From: Bolinopsis microptera
Lineage: Eukaryota; Ctenophora; Tentaculata; Lobata; Bolinopsidae
Length of the DNA stretch: 64,000 nt
Assembly: GCF_026151205.1 (NCBI RefSeq)
Contig: NC_087079.1
Coordinates: 12,700,635-12,764,634, forward strand
Direction: 5' to 3'
Position numbers and translations under genes: made by a program. The notes beneath the pieces were generated by a model. That model had not been told where the DNA came from. It saw nothing but the letters and a program-made list of their open reading frames with translations, and ran no database searches. This document shows positions 31,858 through 43,444 of the stretch, one piece after another. Numbering within the stretch: position 1 is the first letter of the stretch; each line of letters starts with the position of its first letter.

Positions 31858-32518
31858 CAGCCTTGTCTTGGCTATGACATGCAATTGTACATGGTGCGCA
31901 ATTCTTAGACTGATATTTTAGTAAATAATAAAGCATCTAAGTCTAAGTTCTAATCGGAAGGTATTATAAATATTATAACCTTCCCAGTAACCTCACAACA
32001 GAACACCATACGTTGGATGTTGTTTAATAATTCCTTCATTTTGCTGGTAAATAGAATAGTGGATAGTATTATGCCTCCAAAACTTTATATCCCTGACTCA
32101 ACTCATTACCAAATAAACTAATTTATACAGAAGCAAACTAAGCAAGTGAACAGTCATGATGTTTATTATTTCATATTTGGGAAGGTCCTGGGACCAGGAG
32201 ACTTATAAACCATTAGTGCAGGATGATTGCAATGATCATATCTATAGACAAATTTTAAAATATGTATTTAGATGCCCAATTTTGTTCTCAAAAACGCTCT
32301 AAGTAAATTTTTGACAGCTTTAGCTGCCTGAAACGGTATGTATGTTATACTTATAGATATTATGGCCACAAATTCAAAAGTAAATAGGAGCTTCATATTG
32401 TGAAATACAAGCGCATGTAAATTTGCTTGATGGCAGAATTTAATATGATGTTTTGGCCAAATGTGCCAGTTGCGATAATTTTGTACATATCTGAAAGTCT
32501 TCAATATGTTCCTATCAA

Positions 32519-33386
32519 AAGTGACCGGGACAAAGTAATTCAATCAAATATTCTTTCCAGGAAAATTCACTGATTTTTAAAGCTCACTGAAAGGCACATA
32601 CCTACTTTTTATCAAGTTATTTAAGACTGTGAAAAAGGACCTATTTAAGAAACAAATTTATTTGAAAAATGAAGATGATTTTACCAACTTAGTGAACTTA
32701 GCAAGAGATAGAGTAGGATGGAGGAGTTTATTTACTTTGAGATATATTGAACGAATGAGTCTTCGTAAGCGTAAATAGGCCAGCACTTTGCTGAGCCTCT
32801 TTAGGTGCTCTTTTGTTTATAGATGTTATTATATATATATATATTTAAGATTATGTGCGTGTTCGATAAATCTCTGATGATAAAGTTAATTAATTATCAA
32901 GTAATCAAGTAAGTATCGTTTCATAGTTCATGAGCTGATAAAAGATAAAAATTGCAATTGTACATGGTGCGCAATTCTTAGAGTGATATTTCAGTAAATA
33001 ATAAGGCATCTAAGTCTAACCGGAGATATTATAAATATTATAAGTATAACCTTCCCAGTAACCTCACAACAGAACACCATACGTTGGATGTTGTTTAATA
33101 ATTCCTTCATTTTGCTGGTAAATAGTATAGTGGATAGTATTATGCCTCCAAAACTTTATATCCCTGACTTAACTCATTACCCAAGAAACTAATTTATACA
33201 GAAGCAAACTAAGCAAGTGAACAGTCATGGTGTTTATTATTTGGGACGATCCTGGGACCTGGAGACTTATATGTTATAAACCATTTGTGCAGGTCGCAGG
33301 ATGATTACAATGATCATATCTATAGACAAATTTTAAAATATGTATTTAGATGCCCAATTTTGTCCTCAAAAACGCTCTAATAAGTA
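32519..33386. repeat. Segmental duplication S, copy 2
   Basis: Direct copy of 30948-32306 (without its insertion), carrying its own LINE fragment at 32627-32841. Shares CATACGTTGGATGTTGTTTA and other long blocks with small indels. Confidence 0.93.
32618..32850 (+). mobile_element. RTE-like LINE 3' end
   Basis: A 215-bp insert (32627-32841) flanked by a 9-bp duplication TATTTAAGA (32618-32626, 32842-32850). It encodes only the last ~50 codons of a LINE ORF2 (LVNLARDRVGWRSLFTLRYI), stopping at TAG 32776-32778, followed by a short 3' UTR and a TA-repeat tail. Microsatellite tails fit the RTE clade. Extreme 5' truncation. Confidence 0.8.
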
Positions 33387-33538
33387 AACTTATGTAATAT
33401 CCTATTGAGAAATCAGAAAATTGATTATTGATTCTTTGATAATATAATAATTGGCACGGATAACACAGTAGGTACTCACACATTAAAGGGAAACTTGAGA
33501 CACGACCGTTAAGTTTAACTGCAGCGCTTGCTGTTCTA

Positions 33539-33865
33539 AATTTATTATTTTGAGTTCAGACGTTTGATTGTTCAGTAATGCTATAGAAATTAAATTTAAA
33601 GAGAAAGCAGTTTCACGAGATTTGCATTTTGTTAAATTTTTATTCATGCTTTTGAAAGAAGAGTTAGGAGAAGTGATGTCTAAAAGTTGTGTTTAATTTT
33701 GTCATCCAACAAAGATAAATGAAAATGACTAAAATCATTATAATATTCTTTGTTCTTGACCATTTCGCCTATATCGATTTGGTTATATAAATGGAGTAGC
33801 AGGAGCCCAACATGATTTTTTAGGACACATGTTCATTGTTCACACAATATATTTTAAGACTAATT
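33539..33865. repeat. Dispersed repeat R2, copy 1
   Basis: Similar to 43445-43760 (TTCACGAGATTTGCATTTTG against TCCACGAGATTTGTATTTTG), about 300 bp, diverged. Non-coding. Confidence 0.7.
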
Positions 33866-34095
33866 TTAGTTAATCTAAGCGAAAATGTATGTTACCTTCC
33901 CATGGCCGATATTATCATCAAGTCTCTTAATTGATAATGAAAATACCTCAAATCGACCCATCGTATAGTCTTAATGATAAACTCACCTCTCCAGAGAACC
34001 ATACCAGGAAATCCCTCTCGTTAATAACTTGGTTGATAACTTCTGGTAACGGAATCTTAACCTTAAGCTGTTCTCAGCTCAGTTCATCCTATAAG

Positions 34096-34160
34096 GGGTC
34101 GTTCACATATAAAGTTAACCAGCCAAGGGGAGGGGGTTTTGTAAAGCTTACGCTAGTGTA
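34096..34160. mobile_element. Solo left end of the Harbinger-like MITE
   Basis: GGGGTCGTTCACATAT and a G-rich stretch match the first ~65 bp of the MITE at 20037. The right end is not found nearby. Confidence 0.65.
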
Positions 34161-36106
34161 ATTTCGGTACACAATAGCTGTGTGTAACGTAGCTCACAGA
34201 GAGAGAAGGGGAGAGGAGAGACTTGGTGATCAATAACACAAAGATCATGGCTCATAACTATTCACCCACATCCTAGTGTCTAGTCCAATAGATAACAAAG
34301 AAACGTGTGTTTCCAAGCTAAATCCTGACGACAGCTGATTAGTACTAAGAATCTAGTCTTGGTGCTAAATACCCGAAAGAGGCTTCGTCGCATACTGCAT
34401 AGTGGTTAGCTTGGTGAACCCAGTGGTTAGCTTGGTAAGCAGAGATTACTCTGTTCTCTTAGATAATACGAACCTTGAGCTTTACTAAGTGTACTCAGTA
34501 GTCATGAGCTATGACGTGGTCTTATATAGACACAAAGAGCACAGGCATGATAACACTAACAGCTGGCCTAGATTTAGTCTTCTCGTGTTTTTATTATATA
34601 GTCTCCGCAGTAAGCCATAACATTTACCCTCTTTTTTCGAGTTAGCGACAAGCGTCAATTGAGAACGGTCTTCGGAACGTTATGGCATAAGCTAAAGTAT
34701 GTCTTATTACAGTTTTTAATCTAAATTGACTTTGACATATTAAGATAGATCAGAAAATGAGATTGCCGTTACGACGTATTCCGATGTCTAACCTAAAGCA
34801 ATATTTTGTGGAATCAATATCATTTCAAATTTATATTGATAAATGGATAACAAAGCTCAATTCTATCATGTGTTGTTTTATGGAAATATATGATACGTAA
34901 AAAAGAGACGATCTGAAAACATACTTAGAGTAACACTATTCCATTCGGTCAAAGAGCAGCCGAGCAGGGCTGGTTTTTCTTAAGAAATAATATTGTTAGT
35001 GTTTCTTAGTAATATTGTTTATTGTTTAAGTGTCAAGGCAGGTCAGAAACATTTCAGTTTTCTTAATATTTCGTATAGGCATAACATATTTAGCTTAAAT
35101 TAGAGTATAATTATGCAGTTACAATGTCGAATTCTATGTCGGCAACCTCTTATTTTCTTTGTTTTGTAATCCTAATCTTGTCTTATTTCTCAAACTTCAA
35201 TTCTACTATAGTAGTACAGACAGATCCGTCTGAAAAAATTAATCTGCTGACACTCAAAGCTTTCAGAGGATTTTTGACGTTTTTTAGTATAGCTCTAAAG
35301 TCTAACTTTGAATCCTGACTCCTGACAGTTAATCGGTAATCCTCCTCTTTGCAGTAATCTTTCATTGATATATTAAGTTAGATTCAATTTATCTTGTAAA
35401 TACTCGACATGCAAATCATTGTTGTTTCTGAACCAGGAGTAATAACTCACTAACACCTAGGTAATAACTTGATAACACCTTAAGGTGGCTGTAATACATT
35501 TATCTTCTTAGGTTCTTAACGTCCTTAATTTTTAACAAGTACAGCTCCCTCACCAGCGGCTGCATGATTAGCGTAGATAATCGGCGATTGACGTATACAT
35601 CCGGCTCCTTATAAACATTGAACATTGCTAGAGATATCTATATTAAGGGAGCCAGGGGGGTCTTTATCAAAATTAAGACCCCCCCCCCCCCCCTTATAAG
35701 TGCTATAGTCCTGGTGTTTGTGTGTCTCTGTTTACAAACAGGTGCAGATTTGTGTCCAATCATCAGTGCGAGTTTTCTTGTCTATTTCCCAACAGATTAC
35801 AATAACGACCTATTTCTATTTTATAACAATAACATGGCAATGCACCGACTGAAATACCAGCTGCATTTTTGAAGTTACTTCATTACATTAGTTAAAGTTC
35901 TACCTTGAACAATATACAACCAACATTCGGGCATTCTAGCTATAGTTTCCACCCAGTTTATACCATTTATATTTTAGTATCAATAGCTTTATCAGTAATT
36001 TTAGTTGACCGTTTTATGCTGGAAGTAATGGCTAATGTAATTTAGCTAATACAATTTAAACGTCACATTTTAGCAAACGCGTTGAAGAAAGGAAATGTAA
36101 CTGATC
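34161..36106. other. Upstream region of the sushi-domain gene
   Basis: No ORF I can support. A poly-C run lies near 35679-35693. The promoter and any 5' UTR of the plus-strand gene at 36107 should lie here. Confidence 0.4.
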
Positions 36107-36242
36107 ATGTGGCGAATAAGACTACTAGGGGGTGCACTACTAGGGGGTGCACTACTAGGGGGTACACTACTGTGGGGTGCACTATTCCTACTAGTTCTGC
36201 TAAGCAGTTTCAGAGGATGTAAGAGCTTAGTCGCTACGAAAG
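36107..36242 (+). CDS. Signal-peptide exon with LLGGA repeats
   Basis: ATG 36107 begins MWRIRLLGGALLGGA; the hydrophobic run continues to about residue 35 (ALFLLVLLSS), then a Cys-containing mature start. The hydrophobic core is built from tandem 15-bp repeats CTACTAGGGGGTGCA encoding LLGGA. Donor AAAG|GTTAAA, phase 1, joining to exon 2. Confidence 0.8.
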
Positions 36243-36534
36243 GTTAAAAATATTATATTTATTGCCAGGGGTATCATTGAAAATCTACGTTTTTAATGTC
36301 TAATTTTTAAAAGTTTTTATTCAGCATTATAATTCAACTTTTGAGCTCTACCTATAAGTATTTGGTCAGATTTAAAACAAACTGATTTTCAGAGTGGCAA
36401 AATGTGGAAAGAGGCTCGAGAATATCAGTGCCAGATATCCCGTATACCTTCCAAGTAGAAACTGAGTTGATAATTACTGAAACTCATGACGATTTTATTA
36501 TCATACTAAGTGAAAGGGGACAAGGTGATATTAT

Positions 36535-36663
36535 TGTTATAAATTGATACTATATTTTATATTTAGACTGATAACTAATCACCTATTATATTTTGTAGGG
36601 TCTAGGTTTAGATCCTGATTCACGATTTCCCTGTTTCTCTTGTACCACGGCTAAGACCTTACA
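36535..36663 (+). repeat. 5' LTR
   Basis: 129 bp, TG...CA ends, with a TATATTTTATATTT AT-rich box as a possible promoter. The TGGCGACGAGG next to it (from 36665) is the likely tRNA primer-binding site and overlaps the gag ATG. Confidence 0.95.
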
Positions 36664-39018
36664 ATGGCGACGAGGATTATTGGACAGTTGGAACTCTTAA
36701 CATCAGATGCAGAATGCAGAACATGGTTTGAGAGGTTTGAGTTGTTCGCTCAAGCCAATCAGCTATTCAGAGCGGTACCAGCAATACCGGAACTCGTTAA
36801 TGACAACAGCAACGCTGCAGCAGTGGAAACAGCAAGGACGGATGCGCAGAATGCGACTCAAGGAAATACCGCAGTTTTCCTATCGTACTTGGACAGTGGC
36901 ATGTATGGGCTAATCAAGAGTTTGAGCAACCCAGATGAAGTGAGATTGTGCACCTATGACACCCTGAAGAAGAGGTTAGTAGATCACTTGATGCCGCAAC
37001 CTGCAGTACATCTTCAGAGATATAAGTTTTCTTCCTGCAAACAAGTGAACGAGACAGTTGGTCAATACATCAACAAACTGAAAACAATCGCAACCTTTTG
37101 TGACTTTGAGAACTTTCAGGAGAGAATGCTTGATCAATTTATTGCTGGAATGAAGAGTGTGAAAATGAAGAAAAGGCTGTTAGGGGCAGAGTTGAAAAAT
37201 ACGTGAAATAATTTTTTAAATACGCCGTATTTTACGTATTTTTGCTTAGAAATAAAATACGTCAAAAATACGTTAAAATACGTTTTTCTTGAAATTTCAT
37301 TCAAAGACTAAAGTTATGTCATTCGTTTGCATTTTTTTCAGACACATTTCTATTTAACTTCAACGCTTTAATGCTTTGGTATAGCACGTGCCCAGTACTC
37401 TGAAGTCATATGCGAGGTGAAAAACGACAGAGCTACGCGAGTTTTGATAAAATCGTAAATTTATATAAAGCAATAGTACTTATTACTTTATTGGAGCTAT
37501 CAATGGTACAATAACACTTATTACGTATTTTATTCAACGAAAATAAAATACGCCGTATTTAACGTATTTTTGATATTTTATAAAATTCGTAAAATACGTA
37601 TTTTTCAACTCTGGTTAGGGGAAGCCAACTTAACTTTTGAGAGAGCGGTAGAGTTAGCTTTAGCTGCTGAGAAGACAGAGGAGGAAGCAGCGCAGATGAA
37701 CATGAGCGAGAGTGATGTTAACAGAGTATCATGGGAGAGACGGGAGCCGAACAAATTCAAAGCTTCAGTTGTATGTACGAGATGTACATTGAGTGGACAC
37801 ACTAAGGACGACTGCAAAACTAAATGTTTCAAATGTAAGAAAACTGGACATATCAAGAAGAACTGTTATGTTGTGAAGAAAACTCACAATGTTGAAGAGC
37901 AGAGTGAGATTGAGAGTCAGAGTCCAGATGTCAATAGTTCTTTGGAGTGGTCAGTGAGACACGTGAATGTGTCAGGTAACGTTACGGTGTCAGGTAATGT
38001 TATTGAACCACTTGAAATTGGAATTGATAATGTTTTTTGTCAGAAACCAATGGTTAAAGTTACTATTAATGATGATATTTTTTTGAATATGGAGTTTGAT
38101 AGTGGCAGTAGTGTGAGCGTAACAACGGTGCAAGCTTTGTGTGAGAGTGCTCGTGTGAGTTCGTCAGTTGTGTATGATGCACTGGTAAAGACGAAGAACA
38201 CTCTGAAAGTTGCCAACGGCGAGATTAAGTCTATACTCGGGAAGATGAAAGTTAAAGTGAATTTTAAAGGTAAATGTAGAGAGAACATGGAGCTGTATGT
38301 TGTGGAGGAACCGTTTCCGACTCTCTTTGGCAGAACTTGGATTCAAGTTTTCTGTGGTTACGATTGGTTGGAACAGCTATTCAATGGAAAAGACCGTGTT
38401 GTGTCTAATGTACCCTCTAAATGTAGTAAGTTATGTAGTAGTGTAGTGAAGTGTGATCAGTCATGTAATTCTCAATGTTCAGTAGATGTTTTGGGTGAGA
38501 TGAGAGGCGAGTCGTCTTGTGTAATGTCTGTTGTTGACAAAGACGAAGAGTCAAAGATTGGTAAAGACGAAGAGCCAAAGATTGACAAAGACCTTCAGAG
38601 TGAAGAAGGATACCCTCTCAACCAAGTCTCTGAAGGAATAGTAACTGAGAAGATGATCACGGATTACGTGGAAAGTTTAAAACACGACAAGATATTCAAA
38701 CCTGGAATTGGACAGATCAGTGGAGTCGAAGCTAAATTCACGCTGAAAGAAGAAGCTCAACCCGTATTCTTAAAGGCTAGGAACTTGCCGTATTCTCAAC
38801 GAGAGAAAGTCAAGAATGAGTTGATGTCCTTGGTTGATCAGAATATCTTGGAAAAAGTTGAAAGCAGTACCTGGGCTACGCCTATAGTAGTTGTCGAGCG
38901 TGGGCCAAAGTTAAGGATATGCGGTGACTACAAAAGTACCCTCAACAAGCACCTAGAGACAAAGATGTATCCTTTACCGAGTACTGAAGAATGCTTTAAT
39001 TCAATGGTTGGAGGATAG
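36664..39018 (+). pseudogene. gag-pol: Ty3 gag, protease and start of RT, interrupted
   Basis: The frame opens at ATG 36664, one base after the LTR, with a gag capsid-like region (WFERFELFAQ; TVGQYINKLKTIATFC). It is interrupted by a MITE at 37187, whose in-frame TGA stops it at 37204-37206. After the MITE the same frame resumes (37622): two CX2CX4HX4C zinc knuckles (37774-37815, 37825-37866), a protease with Asp-Ser-Gly (38098), then the RT N-terminus (ILEKVESSTWATPIVVVERG). It closes at TAG 39016-39018, where a Gln codon would be expected by family. MITE plus duplicated target is 435 bp, a multiple of three. Role in life: virus-like particle proteins and cDNA synthesis. Confidence 0.93.
37179..37621. 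mobile_element. hAT-like MITE inside gag
   Basis: The element 37187-37613 (427 bp) has inverted ends CAGAGTTGAAAAATACG and an 8-bp duplication GTTAGGGG (37179-37186, 37614-37621), both hAT marks. The interior is AT-rich with AATACG repeats and carries no gene. It related in style to 21126-21517. Confidence 0.93.
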
Positions 39019-41490
39019 AAGTTTTCAGTTATCGATGTGAAGTCTGCTTACAATCATGTGAAAGTCAGAGAGAAGGACAAGAAGCTTACAGTGATAAACA
39101 CTCATCTCGGTCTATTTCAATGGAATAGATTACCCTACGGAGTGTCAAGTAGTAGCGGTATCTTTCAGGAGACCATGGACAACACGTTGAAAAACATTGA
39201 TAAAGTTTGCTGTAGGATCGATGATATTTTGATATCAGGAAAAGATGACCGGGAGCACTTACAGAATCTTCAAGAGGTAATACGACGATTGCAGGAACGA
39301 GGATTTCGGTGTAACCGGGCTAAGTCCAAGTTTTTTCAGGACTCAGTTGTTTATTTAGGTCATCAGATATCAAGACATGGAATACAGCCAGTAAAATCCA
39401 AGGTGGCAGATTTGAAAGCAGCTCCAGCACCGACTAACCTGGCCGAACTAATTTCATTTCTGGGTGCGGTCAACTACTATCGTAGATACCTGCCCAACTT
39501 AAGTTCAGTTATTGAACCTCTAGATAGTTTGAGATCATCACCCTGGAAATGGACCAAAAAGGAGGAAGTAGCATTCAAAGAGTTAAAAGACATGCTCTGT
39601 TCTGATGCAGTGTTGACGCTGTATGATCCTAACAAGAAGTTGAAGCTTGACACTGATGCCAGCAGCAGAGGACTTGGAGCGGTGTTGAGTCACGTGGACA
39701 AAGAAGGAGAAAGACCGATCGAATACATATCACGAACTTTATCGAAAGCCGAGAAGAACTACAGTCAGATTGATCGTGAAGCCCTAGCTATAGTATGGGC
39801 GGTCACAAGATTTCATGTGTATTTGTGGGGAAATCATTTTGAGTTAGTGATGGACCACAAGCCATTAACATTTATTTTTGACCCAAAGAAGAAACTGCCA
39901 GAGATGGCAACAGCTAGAATAACTCGATATGGATTGACCTTAATGAGTTATCAGTATAGTATCAAGTACAGACCTACCAAAGATCATGCCAATTGTGATG
40001 TACTTTCCAGGCTGCCAGCGCCTACTAAACACAAGGAGGAGACCACTATTTATGACACAGTCCTCAAGGTCACGATGGAAGAAGCATTGTTAGATGCAGG
40101 ACTAGTGGTCAGAGAAACGATGAAGGATCCGATTCTATCTCGTGTGTTTGCTTACACTATGGAGGGATGGCCAGCAAAACTAGACTGTACTAACGAAGAG
40201 ATGAAAGAATTTCAGAAAAGGAAGACCGAACTATCTACGGAGCAAGGATGCTTGATCTGGGGAAATCGAGTGGTAATACCTGTGAAACTGAGGCAGTCAG
40301 TGTTAGACATGTTGCACTTGACTCACTCAGGGGTTAGCGGTATGAAGACAATTGCGAGGAGCTATGTTTGGTGGCCTAATCTTAATCAAGACTTGGAGAA
40401 CATGGTAAAGACATGTGTGGACTGTAACAAGTTTGGTAGATCAGCACCAGCTTTAACAGACCATCCGTGGTGCCGACCCACTGGACCATACCAGCGCATC
40501 CACATGGACTTTGCAGGACTATTCCAGGGACACATGTGGTTACTTGTTCAGGACGCCTACTCTAAGTGGCCTGACATTGTTAAGATGAACTCAACGAAAA
40601 CAGGAGCACTGATTACAGTTCTAAGACACATATTTGCTAGAACTGGGTTACCATGTGTCGTTGTATCAGACAACGGACCCCAGTTTACTTCAGATGAACT
40701 CAGAGTTTTCTTCAAGCAAAACGGAATAAGACACATTCCAACACCGACATACCACCCTAAATCTAATAGCATCGCAGAGAGACTGGTACAATCGTTCAAG
40801 AATTCTATGAAAAAGATGTGGAATGACTCTAAAGACTTGGACAAGAATCTCAATAATTTCTTGTTAACTTACAGGAACACTCCGCACGCAACCACAGGTC
40901 AGACACCAGCAATCATGATGTACAATCGGACATTAAGATCTAAGTTACACATGCTCACGCCACATGACAAGGAGAAAGTGGAAAACTTGCAAGCTGACAA
41001 ACAACAACAAGTGTTGCAGAGCAATCCTAGAATATTTTGTCCAAAGCAGCCAGTACGTGTCCAGATTGATGGAAAAGAATGGAGACCAGCCACAGTAGTG
41101 CGAAGACTGGGCGAATCATCCAACACATATGATATTGAGCATGAAGGACGCATCATCAGGAAGCATGCTGATCACATTCAAAGCCTGAGAAGACCTATTA
41201 TCTCTCTTCAACAAGGTAACGTATCTGACAAAGACCCTGTTTCAGTGAGAGGTGAGACAGTGAGTGAGCAGCAGGATGTTAGTCCGTTAGTTGAACCGGG
41301 TATAGTTGACCCTGATATTGAACTGCCAGATAATTTACGAGATAATAATGATGAACCTTCTGAGATTGATATTAGAGATGACGTTATTGCTAGACAGCAA
41401 ACTGATGATGAAAATGTTAATGTTAGAAGAGCAAATCTGAGAGATGTACCTCGGGTAAATTACAAAATGTTAAACAGATATGGCAAGTAA
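39019..41490 (+). pseudogene. pol: Ty3 pol: RT, RNase H, integrase
   Basis: Open frame continuing directly after the TAG at 39016-39018. RT motifs: FSVIDVKSAYNHV, LPYGVSSSSGIFQ, and at 39214-39225 RIDD where Y/F-x-D-D is usual, an odd Arg at the aromatic position. RNase H: TDASSRGLGAVLS, Glu in IDREALAIVWA, LVMDHKPLTF. Integrase: HHCC finger (about 40310-40430), then Asp (40507), Asp (40669) and Glu (40777) of the DDE triad in HMDFAG, VVSDNGPQFTS and NSIAERLVQ. The acidic tail ends at 41490. There is no chromodomain that I can see. The stop, the gag break and the RIDD change make it unlikely to be active. Confidence 0.93.
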
Positions 41491-41784
41491 GCAACGTGAT
41501 ATTTCAATAACCAGTCACGATGACCAGTTTTTAAGAAATTGTTTTTTTAAATTAAATTATAACTTTTATACAGTAATCCAAGTTTATAATTAGCCGGGAG
41601 CACTAAGTTTGTTTTTAGATCACTCTAGTTCTGACAGGAAAACACGAAATTTTTGATTTGGCGCCTCACAGAAAGTTGTTTGCCGGCCGAACTGATAATC
41701 TATGTGCAGTGCGGCGCGGCGTTAGCATTTAATAAATGCGCGTTTTCAGGAACGAGACGCATTTTAACATGTGCTTTCCGATCT

Positions 41785-41799
41785 AACGAGAGAGAGAGC
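41785..41799 (+). promoter_or_regulatory. Polypurine tract of the Ty3 element
   Basis: AACGAGAGAGAGAGC directly before the 3' LTR is the expected plus-strand primer site. Confidence 0.8.
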
Positions 41800-41934
41800 T
41801 GTTATAAATTGATACTATATTTTATATTTAGACTTCGACTGATAACTAATCACCTATTATATTTTGTAGGGTCTAGGTTTAGATCCTGATTCACGATTTC
41901 CCTGTTTCTCTTGTACCACGGCTAAGACCTTACA
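41800..41934 (+). repeat. 3' LTR
   Basis: 135 bp; equals the 5' LTR except for a 6-bp insertion giving GACTTCGACTGAT in place of GACTGAT. Confidence 0.95.
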
Positions 41935-42383
41935 ATTATCACTGATAAAATTAATCTTCAAATAGACGTGATAGGAAATAAATTCATACCAATCACCATG
42001 ACAGCATCTTGTCCTGATACTGAAAAGAATGACTTGGAGATCGAAAATAGTGACACTGGTATTTGGACTATCAATGTTAGCTATGCGCATATCGAGTTTC
42101 TTCTCGATGGAGAATTAGTGACCTCTTGTGAAGATGCCTGCCTGATGAGTGAAGTTCATGCCACGAATGTCATTCAGTTCGGGGCTAAAGATGACATATC
42201 CAAAAGTTTTCGATTGCAACTAGGTGAGTGGCCTTTTGGGGTTACACTGTTCGAAATTTATCACTTTTAATTGTATCTCTTGAACATTATGATACAAATT
42301 ATGATTTGCACGTAATAAAACGACAAAAAAGGTGGACCACCATGAAGGGGACAACCAGACGAGTAAAAACTAATTAATTTCAG

Positions 42384-42569
42384 ATCCATGTACAGCGTAC
42401 CCAAGCGACTGGAACCATGTGAAGCCATCAAGTGCCGGGGAGGAAATAGACGCTGGAAGTAAAGTAACAGTAGAGTGTGAAGCAACCCGGGTCAACAAAG
42501 GAGGCAGTGAGGTCACGTGCACAAGTGGGGACCAATGGGAGTTTGAGGAGAAACCGGACTGCGTACTGC
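42384..42569 (+). CDS. Sushi (CCP) module 1 exon
   Basis: A symmetrical phase 1-1 exon encoding one module with four cysteines in sushi spacing and the Trp between Cys3 and Cys4 (DPCTAYPSD; VTVECEATR; VTCTSGDQWEFEE; PDC). Acceptor TTAATTTCAG, donor CTGC|GTGAGT. Exon-per-module organisation is usual for this domain. Confidence 0.88.
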
Positions 42570-42688
42570 GTGAGTTTCTACTTTGTTCTGTAATTAATGA
42601 ACATTTAATTTTCACATGAAACTCAATTTAATCCAACACAACTAATCACTTCTTATAACTGCTCCATCTCATGACAACTATCCACCAG

Positions 42689-42871
42689 AGTGTACGGGGT
42701 TTGACGAGACATACCTCCCCAACATGTTCAGCCCCTCCCTCCCGGCATACGAGGGTGCACAATCAGAGGTCACGTGTTTTGCAGGAACATTCCAACTCGG
42801 AGGAGAGCACGTGGTATGTGACAGTGGGGAGGAATTCAGTTATGACAAAAAGCCAGATTGCAGAGTAATAG
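42689..42871 (+). CDS. Sushi (CCP) module 2 exon
   Basis: A phase 1-1 exon with four cysteines (CTGFDETYL; VTCFAGTFQ; VVCDSGEEF; PDCRV). The usual Trp before the last Cys is replaced (EEFSYDKKPDC). Acceptor ATCCACCAG, donor AATAG|GTAACC. Confidence 0.85.
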
Positions 42872-43444
42872 GTAACCAATCAACTCATTTTCATATAAAT
42901 CAGTTTGATCAGTTGGTGTGATCTTATGAAAACGTGTGTCAAAACTTTTTATATTTTTTGGGCAAGATATAAGAAGTTGACGATAACAAGTAATTTGATT
43001 AAGGACAATTAATTTAAGGAGATACTGATCGAGGTAAAAACGATTATTGTCTTTATCTCCGACAAACTACAATTTTTTGTGACGATGATTGTTTAGAATT
43101 TACAATTTAATGTGTTAAAAATGAGAAATTCAGCATCTTAAATTAATTGATCCCAAGACAAAGTTGCTGTGGTAGTATTCTTAATCCACACAAGGAATTT
43201 CTGTCAACTCAAGGACAAGGTTTGTAGTTTATTTATTAGGTTGAAAGAATGAAATTTGCCGGGTAGAAGCATTAGACCCTAACAAAGTTATAAAGGCTTC
43301 TGTAAATTATTTTATCTTGTTCGCAGTGTTAACTAAAAAGTAATAATTTCAAGATCGTTCCATAGTACAAAGACTAGCGTTTTACTCTGACGAGAGCCGA
43401 CTTAAAAATAACGTATTCTAATAAAACTGTCGCTTACAGCTTGC
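42872..43444. other. Intron or 3' flank after sushi exon 2
   Basis: No further sushi-like exon recognised; AT-rich. Confidence 0.4.

Larger units (their letters stand above)
31146..31885. mobile_element. Insertion in copy 1, flanked by GCAAT
   Basis: Copy 2 reads ATTGCAATTGTACATG without interruption. In copy 1 the same site is split by 730 bp (31151-31880) with GCAAT on both sides (31146-31150, 31881-31885). The insert consists of module M and a GC-rich 11-bp array. It has no coding capacity, and its class is unclear. Confidence 0.75.
30948..32306. repeat. Segmental duplication S, copy 1
   Basis: Starts GTGACCGGGACAAAGTAATT and ends near ACGCTCTAAGTAAA. It matches 32519-33386 in the same order and orientation once a 730-bp insertion (31151-31880) is set aside. 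Non-coding. Confidence 0.93.
36530..41939 (+). mobile_element. Ty3/gypsy LTR retrotransposon with 129/135-bp LTRs
   Basis: The element 36535-41934 is flanked by a 5-bp duplication ATTAT (36530-36534, 41935-41939). LTRs begin TGTTATAAATTG and end CCTTACA. They are identical apart from a 6-bp insertion (CTTCGA) in the 3' copy, so the insertion is young. Order of domains is gag, protease, RT, RNase H, integrase, as in Ty3/gypsy; there is no envelope gene. It carries a MITE in gag and a TAG in RT. Confidence 0.96.

Noticed and set aside
35124-35318. 64-codon ORF with a hydrophobic start resembling a signal peptide
   Set aside because: No homology, no splice partner and no repeat of the pattern nearby; cannot be told from chance.
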